Origin: Catonia carolina
Lineage: Eukaryota; Arthropoda; Insecta; Hemiptera; Achilidae
NCBI GenBank assembly: GCA_035578175.1
Contig: JAQMRL010000002.1
Location: forward strand, 138,684,171-138,748,170
Reading direction: 5' to 3'
DNA length: 64,000 nucleotides
Each line of letters starts with the position of its first letter. Within the stretch, counting starts at the first letter, position 1. Position numbers and translations under genes: made by a program. Of the stretch, positions 28,763 to 40,700 are shown piece by piece. The notes below the pieces were generated by a model, which saw only the letters and a list, made by a program, of their open reading frames with translations, was not told the DNA's origin and made no database searches.

Positions 28763-31700
28763 ACACACACACGCGCGCGCGCGCACACACACACACACAC
28801 CAATCGCTAAAAACATGTTTTTTGGGTTCAGGGGGTCTGAAAACGTATAGATCCGGTGAAAACTCGATTTTGAAAAATCGACATGAAAACAATACTTTCC
28901 TTTCTATATATTCATATAGGCAAGAGAAAGTAAAAATTAGAGGCCGCAAAAATATATTGATCTACGTTGATTGTAAAGATTAAAACAAACGTCGACATTT
29001 AACGAAACATGATCTTACGGGTGCGTTCTACCTCTGCCGCGCCGCTCAATGTAAAGGTTTAGATGATTACAACCAACTCTGTTGTTATGCAAGTCATAAT
29101 GAAAGTTTGACATGCCTTTTAAAGCTTAAAATATGCTCTTTTTACCACTAATATTTTTTATATGTGCACTACGTTTAAACTTTAAAAAATTAAAGTAAAT
29201 CTCTTAAAGTTGTAAAGTTTTCTAAAATTATTTGTAAATTACGAACAGCAATACTGACAAACACTTAGTAATTAAAACTTCAAATACAAACAAAAAAAAA
29301 AGATTCATCAAAAATTACTTAGTCAGCTGGAACATAGTCAACAATAAAAAATGGCTTGTTGAGTTTTTTACCTTATTTAAATTTTGTATTGTACAAGCAT
29401 TAAAAAGAAAGGGTTAATAAAGATTTGCACAGATTTGTTAAAATTAATCTCAAATTAAGTCAAATTGATCAGTGAATTAACTCTTAGTGACGGTAAGGGA
29501 AGATAATCTAACATCCAAGACAGGTCATTTTCGCTCCCGAGTTAAACGGGCTGTAACTTCAAAACGGTAAGAGATATTTAAAAACGGTTTTACCAGTGGA
29601 TTTTTCGCAAAATTCTACATGGAAATGATGTGCCACATGAACACCTTCGTATTTAAAAAAAAAGTAGCAATTACGATGGCTGATCCAAGATAACGGAAAT
29701 AATGTACGAACATTATTTTTAATAGTTTTTATTCACATACATAAGATTATATTGTGTTTTGAAGAATAACATCACTAGTTCGCAAAATATTTCACCGTGC
29801 TCGGACTTTTGAGACACCTCAAAAGACACCTCAAAACCACACATTGTGACCTTCTCACAAAACGTATAAGTATAGGCATTTCATCTGGCGCGTGGAGGCT
29901 TCGAATGAATCAGCTTGCATATACTACATCCATCCGTCCCTCACCTATTGTTATAGACTGTTCATAAAACTAATGTATACATTTTTCTACATTTTATAGT
30001 GACATTCTTTTTTTGTAAATACAGTACAAACCGAATGGGTAGTGATGTAATGTATTTATAACTAATCATAATTTATTATTGTATTATACAGTTATAGGCT
30101 TATAAGTAAGCATAGTTTATTTACAAATTAAACTGGTTTTGACAGCAGGTGACTCATCAACTACATACGCCTAACTAACAAATGAACCGCTATATTGTCA
30201 TTCAGTGTTTAATCAATTGTCGTTCAGTACAATCATTACGGTTATACAGCGTCGAGGGGTTTTTTATGTGTGCAAATCAAATAGTGTGTTAGTGTGAATA
30301 GTGTGTGTGTTAGATTATAGTTCTACCTATTTTGATTTGTTAATTTTTATTAGCGTTATGGTTAAAGTATAAATTTACCTATTGTAGTGTTTATTATTTT
30401 GTCGTTTACTAGTTCACATTAAGCTTAAAATGTCTAAAATCGGAGGGAGTAAAGTTCTGCATAGCCAATCTCGGTAGAAAATTGCTAATGTGGTTACGTT
30501 TATGACCGAGGAAGCAAAGCATGGCGTTTTTACTATAGATGTTAAGAAAATTATCGAACGCGTTAGTGGCGCAACTGGTGTGTCAAAACGTTCAATTACG
30601 CGAATAAAACAAGAATCGAAAGTTAAATTAGAAGGATCGTCACTGTCTTTTACGACACCCAAAAAACATTCGGTACGGGCCAAACCTGTTTCAGATTTGG
30701 ATGATTTTGACAGGAGTGTTATCCGTCAAAAAATAAATAATTTTTACACAGACGAAGTTGGAAAATGCTTACTAACAATAAATAAATTATTAATAATCAA
30801 TTAATAATTTATTAATAATAATCAATACCAAGTACGGAGAAATTAAAATGGTAAAAAAGTTCAAATATTTGGGTGAAGTTATAACACATAATGCCATTAA
30901 TAAAATTCCACTTAAGGAGAGAGCGGAGAAGCTGGAAAGAGCTTTCAACACAGTTAGACACATATACAATAAAAGGAACCCATCCATCACCGCAAAGATT
31001 AGACATTATACAACGGTAATCAGACCTTTGGTTCTTTATGGTTCCGAAACCTTGGCTATGAACAAGGAAAACAAAAACTTGGCCCGAATTGAGAAAAGAA
31101 TCCTAAGAATGATATGCGGACCACTCAAAACAGAAGACGGGTTCAGAAGGAGACCAACATCAGAGATATACAGAGTCTTGGAACCCATAGACTCAGCTAT
31201 AATCAGGCGTAAACTGAAATTCCATGCACACATTATGAGAATGAATAACCAAAGATGGGTGAAACGGATTTACAATAAAACTCTTAACATGAAGAATAGT
31301 ACTCATATATTCAGTAAAACAGTTAAACAATTCCTGGAGAGATATAAAATTACAGAAGAACTTTGCCAAAACAGAGAAAAGTTTAGACAACACATTGGAA
31401 AAGTGGAAGTCTTTGAATGCGAAAAACCTAAAAGTAAACCGGGGACCAAATGGACCCAAGAAAGAAAAGAACAATTTGCTAGCCAAATGAAAGCCTACTG
31501 GCAGCAACGGAAAATGAAGAATATAAAAATAAACCTTCCTAATTAGTATTTGCGTAGTCCTTAGAAGGCTAGACCGCAAAAAAAAGAAAAAAAAAGACTA
31601 TCAATAATCAATTAAAAAATTAAAGCAGCGCTGTTTCAAAACTGTTACCGAAATTTTGTTAAAGTATAATATTCTTAGAAATAGCTTTATAAATTATAAT

Positions 31701-34700
31701 TGCGTCTATATGAATATTATTGTATAAATGTACGCTTTATAGAAAACTCTGACATGCATTTTGTTTTGAAGTGGGCATTTCTGATACACCTTATAGTATT
31801 ATAGGCTGAACTCTCTGCAAGCCTGATGAGACGCCTATAGCGGACGGGTGAAAGGCAAAGTGGTCTAAGTCATTTTTTGTTAAAATTGGGATAAGTCAAC
31901 GTATGAATATTCTCCATAGCTACATTCACCGTCTAGTAATGTGAACTAAGTCATAGTTCGACTGTGTGGCCGCTAGATAGCAGAAGTTTACTGTACCTGA
32001 TTGTGTTCGGCTGTTTATTTAGAAGGCAGAGTGATCTATGTCAGACTTACACCAGTTTGCCTTAAACTGTTTTTGTTCCATAGCGTGGTAGTTAGTCTTT
32101 AAAGCTGTTCTACAGAAATGGAAAATTCGGACAGTAATGATTCTGAAATGGTTAATGAGCTGAGTGTGTTGGAATATTCAGGAACGGATTATGGCCTTCC
32201 GATGATTGCTTCAGTTCAGGTAAGTAAATAAATAATATTTATTAATATTTACATATTTTTATTCATAAACTTTTTGGTTAGGTTAAGTGAAAAAGAAGCT
32301 ATTTTTTGTTTTCCGAAGAAGATTCAGTAACAGATTAAAGGGAGTTGGAAAAAATATAATATTCTTTTAGGTTTAAGTAAATTTTAGGTTTTGTTGGTTT
32401 AATTTGAGGTTAGGTACTTTTTTAAATTTTGTGCTTTTGTAGTTTGCCACAGTTACTCCATTCTTTCGTTCTAAAGGTTTGTAGAAACTGTAATACAGCA
32501 AGGAATTAAAAAACCTGAAAAATTAACTAGTAAAAATGTGGAATGTCACTTAGTACAAATACAAGCAGTGTTAGAAAAATCAAACCAAAACCAAGTTTAG
32601 TTTCAAAAATTATAATAGTTTTGAGTAGTATGAACAATAATTTAAAAAGAAACTGTCGCTAGGAGTTATTTTACTTTCAATATGCACTCACTGACTTTAA
32701 ATAATAAATCTTTGTAATGCCTGTATCCAAAATCCTTTTGCCCAACTGCTGTATTTTTTATCTTTTGTGTACAACCTTTCGGTGGATCCACCTTCATCAG
32801 ATTATAGTATTAAAAACTGAAACTTTTTATTTAAAATTATTACAGAAGATGTTTCCTCTGCAGTCACTAGAAACTGAAGAGAAGACATCTTATGTAATTT
32901 TAAATGAAAAGTTTCAGCTATTTTTAATACTACTATCTGGTGAAGGTGAATCCACTAAACGATTGCAAGTAGAAAATTGATAGATACAGCAGCCAGGAAA
33001 AACGTAGTGAAAAATAATTAATAAAAATAATAATATAATGTTCCAGTACATAATGGTAATGTTTTTTTTCTCAGATGACTCTCGGCATTCTCAACACCAA
33101 GAAGCATCTGACGTAGAAATAAATATGCCTGCAAATGAACCACAGAAAAAAACAAGGAAACGCCAAAAAAATGAAAGCAAGCAACAAGCTCGAAAAAGGA
33201 AAAGGAATTCTGGTATGGCCTACGAAACCAAGAAAGGTAAACTTGTTTTGTCAAAAATGTTTGTAAATGATCCTTGTTTGTGCAGAAGAAACTGCAATAA
33301 TACGATTGACGAGGAAAGCAGAAAACATGCTTTTACTGTTTTCAGGAAACAAGGGAATTTTAGCTTACAGAATACATACTTGTGTGGGCTGGTACAGCCC
33401 ACACAAGTATGCAAAAACGACTTTATGCTCCACGTCCAGTAACAAAAGAGAAAAAGAGAGATATGTTGGACTTGCTAAACTTTATTCCACCAATTCATTA
33501 TACTTTCTACCATTCTTTAATTACATCAGACACCTCTGAGGATATTGGTCCTTTGGAGGATGTACTACAGATTCCTGAAGATTATTGTAATGATGATTAG
33601 TGTTTTTCCATCTATAAATCGTTTATTAGTTTTATCTTTATTTTTTATAACATTAAAATATTTGGTACTACATAAATTTCATTCCATTTTAAAAGTGTAT
33701 CTTCTTAGTGTTTAAATAAGTGTATTTTTAAGTATTCAAAGTGTGTATTTCTTGTAATAAAACTGTCTCTTCAGAGTAATAAGTTGTATTTACTTTTTAC
33801 CACTTTTCCAGATAGCATATAATTATACATGACAAATTTCAGTCAAAGTGGTCTAAGTCATTGTTTAAAGCAAAGTGGTTTAAGTCAGACTTAGACCACT
33901 TTCCTGCAATTCATTATAATATAACTGGTTTTGAAAACCTAAATATTCTTGTAAGGAAAAGTGGTCTAAGTCTCTTTTTTGCTCTCTAAATAAACAGAAT
34001 CATGATAATAAGCTTAACTAACATAAATAAAAAACAAAATAATATCTTAGTAAAGCAATACAGTAACGAAAAGTCACTTGTTATAAAAATTAAATGTTCT
34101 GTAGCAAAATTTACAAAATATCAGTTATCTCGAAAGTTAGTTTTCTGACTTAGACCACTTTCACTTTCACCCGTCCATTACAGGCTGAACTCTCTGCAAG
34201 CCAGATGAGACGCCTATAGCTATACCTGATACACAGTATCCAATTGGCGACACAATTCTCTTCTGTATTACTGATCAAGACTAACTAACTTCAAGATGTC
34301 CTAGCCTTTTAAATACCTAACTCGACGGGGTTCTAGTTTAACAGAAATTTTTCTGTACCTAAAAAATATGCAAAGTTTTTTGTCGGTTCTGAGTGAATAT
34401 TATTAAAAAGTAAAAACATTAATTTAGAATTAAGTACTTATTATAACGTCATAACAAAAGAGCTAATTATCTAAATAGGTACCCCGAGTCTTTTCAGGAA
34501 GCCGTCCTAACCTAATACCTAACCATTTGTATACTATTTCTCTAAACATTTCTCGGAAACAACCCGAATACTGTATCACTATTATTTACATTTCAGAAAC
34601 TTGGTCCCGCTATAGAATTCTGGAACCAACACTCTCCTTTTAGATTGTATCACAGTATAAATTATTTTTGTTTATGTGGTACAATTACTCTGAAACGGCT

Positions 34701-37700
34701 ACACCACATTTAATGAAATTTAGAACACTCATTTAGAGACGTACTTGAGTTGGCCTGTTAATTTTTGTCAGAAATTGTTTAGTAGTATTTTTAGATATTA
34801 TTGAAGAGTCAAGAACATAAGCATTCACCACTTACGGGCCGAACCAAATAACCCTATTATCATGGCATTGCAATTGACGGGGATGCATGCGGGTTAATTG
34901 ACGTCGACTTGTACTTTTTTAATTTGATATCGCAGATAATGACCTATGGTAACGCGACGTCATTAACAGAATATGTATCGCATGAAATTCTCTAAAAAAT
35001 GTATTTTGCCAGAAAATTGCTGATTAAAAACCCTGGATGTTTGCCAAATAAAATCCAACATGTTTGTAGAATTTATATAACCACTTTGTTTCAAACTTAA
35101 ATTAAATTTAGTTACGTGGTAGGTTGAACAGTTATTTTATTTTACAGTTGCAAGCGATTTTAAATTTGCAAGAAGCATTCAGATAAATTTTTGCTGACAC
35201 AGCCAAGTTATCATGTTTATAGAAAGGAAACGCTACAATGTGAGTAAGCTACATGAACTCAGAAAGTGAGCGAATGATTACATTTAATTTTCAGTGAATA
35301 GTACATGTGATGGCATTCCGCGGTAATTTCCTGTCAGACCTAAAATAGTTAACTTTTAGCTGTGATTATGACCTACCATTTATGTTGGTGAAGTCGACGT
35401 ATTTTGTAAGCTTGAGAGATTTATTGGACTAACGATTTTACGTTATTAACAAAACGTTTAAGTAATTTACAAGGTTCTTTGGACCCTTCTGCCTAAATAA
35501 CAGTGAAATTTTTACTAGCATATGTACACAAAGGTTAAGGGATACTGAAATTAGACAAAGTTATTGACTGGCTGCACTACATGGAATACACGATAGAGTT
35601 TGAACAGCTAAGATTTTTACGTCCTACTAAGTGCAAAATCTTTCATATCAATCTTAGAAAGATTTTTCAGTATTTAAAATTTCAGATTTTTAAATTTTTT
35701 GCAGTTATCTTTTCTATTACTTTCAAAACACCCGGTATTTATTATTTTATTTCAATTAGTTATTTATTATAGTTGTCTCTAAACATTTCGTATGGATTTG
35801 GTTTTGAGACGGCTAAATAATAATTTTACATCTCACGTATGCGTGACAAATCCTAGTAAAGGACCTCTTTTATACGGATTTGAATACTAGAATGTAGTTA
35901 CCGGTGTTCTTTGATGGTTGGGATTCAACTTACCATACTCTCTCAGGAATGGTCGACCTGAGGCTGAGCAAGACTACACCTCATTTACATGTCATACTGA
36001 TCATCTTCATTTCATTGGGTCATGGAGTTACTCATTGTTCCGAATTGATTGCAATTTACACACATTAGGGATAAAAAAAAAACTTATGCGTGATAGTGGT
36101 TTTTTTCCAATTTCAAGTTGAACAGGTATGCGGCTTCAGTTTTGTTGTTCAAGCAGTTTTCATTTTAATCTTTGTTTACATTTATTACCCATTCCCGTTC
36201 GTGTACAAAACTTTTTTTAAAGCGTTGCCTTCACTTTTCATTAGAAAATTAAACCATTATTAATGCCAATGGTATTGTAGTAGTGGAAATCCGTTAAGGA
36301 TTTCATTAATGTTCAAGCGAGGTTCGCTTAGTTTCGTTTCGTCCTCAGTTTATATCCAAAATTAACAAAAGTCGATTAGAATTGGGCTTCCGGGCGCAAC
36401 TATTATCTTTGACTTTCGCCAAAAACTATGAACAGATATCGAATAATAAAATCCTCGTAATCTGTGGATTGAGCCATGCAACTTTTAGGGAAAGGTAACG
36501 GAAATCTAAAAAATGACGTCATAAATAATTTTCTCCGTGACGGACGGTCCATTTTCGAAATACTATAATACTAAGTTTCATCACGTGGGAATCAAGCCCT
36601 TACGTCGACGGAAAGAGGTAACCGAAATTTATCACTTACACATCACATAACACAGAACCTTACTCCCTTGACACGTAACGGTTGTCCCACTCATAACCGC
36701 CATTACTTCTACTACTGTTACAACTGCTGATAGCGTCAACACTCGACCGTACCCCTGAAGTATTGCCCTACTTGGCATTGCTGCGTGTATTGGTACATTG
36801 GTCGTTGGTGGGTCGCACCGATCCATCAAGCGGTAGCCGTACACAAAATGACATCACACATACGCTTGGACTGTTACAATGACACACTTCAATTTACAAC
36901 ACGACATTACAGTTATATACAATCTCGCAATGATATACAAAATTAAATCACTGTACCACTTGTAACATCTGATTAGCAGATTGTTACTGTTTTATTTAGG
37001 TTTTGTCTGCGTTTTTGGGTTGTTGTAGTTTTCTTTATCTGCTTTGCCGATAATGCGTTGCTACCTACCGCGAGGTGGCGCGCTCTGTTTTTTTTCTTAC
37101 GTACTACTTCTGTCCCTCCCGATGCGCTGCCATGTTGTACCTGCCTGCATCTTGTCTGGCGTAGTTTAACCTAGTTACGTTTGTGTTCAGATGTAATTTC
37201 TTTACGTAAAATTTTGATTGTTTTAATACTTTTTAGGAAAAAGTATTCTCTTCTGCCCATTGATATGGTAAGCATATTTCTTTTATTAGCATTCCAGGAG
37301 CTGAGAATATTATTACGAGTTGTTTTATATTCTTTTGTAAAGCTAAGCTATGCTTAGTTTAGGCCTATTTCTAATTGCAAGTTAACTGTTGTATTAAAAC
37401 TAAAAACGATTTTAATTGCACTACTTTTGTAAAGATATTATGTCTTCTGTATAAAAAATTGTTTTCTAAAATGATTAGTGAATTGTATTTCGTCAAGTTG
37501 TTTTAAAGTCTATTATTGTATTTTTTTTCTAAACTCGTAATTATGTTCTTATTTTCTTAAGTTACTTAACCAAAATTTTCTACTTTACTGGTATTGTGTG
37601 ATGGTGCTGTAGTTATGATCTTTTTATAAATTATTGACACTCGCCCGATCTTTGCTACAGGGTTCAAGTACACAGTTCGAGTGTACGGTTCGAGTGCACG

Positions 37701-40700
37701 GTTCAAGTGCATGGTTTGGAGTACCGGGTTCGAGGTAACAAGTTCTAACCAACATAAAACTGCAATCCAGAATTTCAATGTCTACTACCTTCAGTTTACT
37801 GATCATCATTTGGATATTCGATTCTCGAATATGATTTTCATCATCCGCCAATATTCTGTCTTGATGGGATTTTCAAATGTCTGGAGCTTTTCCAATACTG
37901 TTATGTCTACCATTTCGAGAATAAGATTACCTGTGGGATTCGTGAGTGTTTTTTTACAACATATGTGTTATTAACATGAGGTATGTGACCAGCATCTTTT
38001 TATATTTTTGTGAAATCCTCAGTTCCGGTCCACAGTGAATCGGTGAAACGTTTAATTATCTTGCATGAAAGATTCTGTAGTCGAAACCTTAATATAAATT
38101 GCAAGTAATGGACAAGAAAATCTTTGTCGAGACATTACCTTATATATATATATTTTCATGTCGTTTCATAATCAGTAATTAACTACTTTAAATGTTAAAA
38201 TTAAAATATTTTCGTTTGCACAACCTAATGTAACACTAAAAATTTTTTTTATATATTAATATTTAAAATAACTAGCTTAGTTCTAGTTTTGTTTTTCTTT
38301 CAAATTCTTATGTAAATCTAAATAATCTTAAATTTTACTGCTTTATTTAACGTCAATACGAAAGTAATAATGATCCTAAATTATTTATTTAATAGTTATG
38401 TAGTAATTCTGAAAATTAAACATAATAGTTGCTTAGTCATTAGAAAACCGAATCAATATATGCATATGTTGGCCAACAAAAAAAGTTATTATTAGTTTGT
38501 ATAAAAGCATTATTTTACAACTTATAAAGTTATTAATTTTTGAATTACCCATATTGTAATTATTGGGTTTGTTGCTAATGTTCGGTCTTCACCGATTTAA
38601 AATTTTGTTATTAAAATATTTAATGTTTAATATTTTATATGATAGTCTTATTCTGTTATTAATTAAAATTTTTGCAACCTACTGTGAATGATTTTATTTT
38701 TCACTCATGCAACGATCCCCGTGTTTGTTTACCGCTTCCTAAATTTTTTTATTTTATTTTATTTGTTTACACCTTGTCCGACCTGTGGCTTGTTTTTTGT
38801 GGCCGTGTGTGTATTACCGGCGGCGATAGGGGTGTTTACACACTGTACCAAGCGGCGGAGGATCAAGTGAAACCTTTCCAATTCACCTCTGACGCCGAAG
38901 ATTTTCAAAACCTGGGACGTGTGGTCATTGTTGACAACTGTAAACTAGAATATCATGATGGTGGAACGTGTTTCAACCGAAGGGAAACACCGCTGACGTC
39001 TTTTATTGTTTCAAATATCGCGTGAACACGAGTGAGTCGGAAAAGTCACGATGACGGATAATGGCCTACGTATTTCCAATAACGTGCGAAGCAGTTTCTC
39101 ACGTAATCGAGTTGATATAGAATTCTTCTTGTAACATGAACCATAGTATTATGCTAATAACTTGTATTTCAATATTAACATATAGATGGTCCATTTCTAG
39201 TACCATGTAAGGAAATTCTTTCTATATTCATCTTGATGTGTGATTCTTATTGCTACAGGCATCTTACATCAATAATCCTAAAAAAATTTATGTCACAGTA
39301 ATACAAAAAAGGAAAAGGATAATTTATTGATTAGTGTATGTAGTGATGAATCTCCTCTCGGGCATCCGATTTTGAAAACTCAATATCCCACGTGATTGAA
39401 AAATCATGCCTTTATGTTTTGAACTTGGAGAAACGCTTTGTGCTTGTTATAACCAACAATATTGTGAGGAATAAATCCACGAGACCTGACTGAATAGGAC
39501 TGATTGTTAATTAATTATTAATATGGTCAGTTATTTTATATAACAATAATTAATGACTCACCTTTATCAAACCGATTTTATTGCCTAGAGAATTTCCCGG
39601 GTCATCATTCGTCGAAAACGATGCGACAATGTCTTTTGTTTGCTCGTCAGTTCCGAAAGTGCCACCACCATAAACCTGAAATTTAGAATTATATTTAAAA
39701 ATCCATTATCGGCATTAAGTAATATTTTAATTGTATAATTATTTTACGACTACTTAAAACAATTTAAACGTAAAAATACAAAAGTAAATGCATGTCGTGC
39801 AAATGACTTAAGAGAATTTTACTTAGTAGTAAGTACATCGTTTCAACTACAGTACGAGGTGTGACTATTCAATAAACAGACTGACGTCGTAAAACATTTT
39901 ATTTTTATTTTATAGATAATCACTTATTGTCACCTTCAATATACACTCCTTCTCTACTCCTACAACGCTCCATGCGAATTTTCATTGTAGGAAACGGTGC
40001 TGGAAGTTATCTTCTCTCAGCTCTTTCAGTACACGTGCCGCTTTCTCTTTGACAGCTTCCACAGACTCAAATCTTGTCCCTTTTAATGCAGATTTCACTT
40101 TAGGGAACAGGTAGAAGCAGAGCAGGTGCAAGATCTGGTGAATAAGGGGGATGTTCTAACACTGAGATACTGCACTTGGCAAGGAACCTCTTGACAGATA
40201 ACGTGGAATGAACTGGCGCATTGTCTTGGTGGAGAACCCATGATTTGTCCTTCCGCATTTCGGGGCGTTTTTTCCTTACTCTTTGACGTAGTTTAGAAAG
40301 TATCTGAAGGTAGTAATATTGATTAATAGTTTCACCTTCAGGAACCCAGTGAAGGTACACAATCCCATGGATATCAAGAAAACAAATATCATTGCTTTAC
40401 ATTTTGACTTGCTCATTCGACCTTTTTTGCTCTCGGTGAAGTTCGGCACTTTCAGTGCATGGGTTGGCGCTTCATTTCCGGATCATAAGTAAAACCCCAC
40501 GTTTCGTCACATGTTATTATCGTTTCCAAAAAATTTGGGTCATTTCAATTGCGTACAAAGTGTCAGTACACACATTTTTGCGAGCTTCTTGTTGTTCAAA
40601 CGTTAGAATTTTAGGCACCATTTTAGCATAGTTTCCGCATGCTAACATTGTCATGTAAAACTTACCGTAGGGCCTACACATTCTTTATCAATACCTACAG

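Noticed and set aside
28585..28983. Open frames rich in Val/Cys or Thr/His
   Set aside because: They are translations of the CA/CG microsatellite inside a repeat.
33038..33074. ATG start for the 134-codon open frame of the long-duplication element
   Set aside because: The first 12 codons are intron and acceptor (TTTTTTTTCTCAG); upstream exons at 32,118 and 32,846 join in phase.
38672..39025. 117-codon plus open frame
   Set aside because: Somewhat protein-like at its C-terminal half but no recognised family and no good start; kept only as a note.
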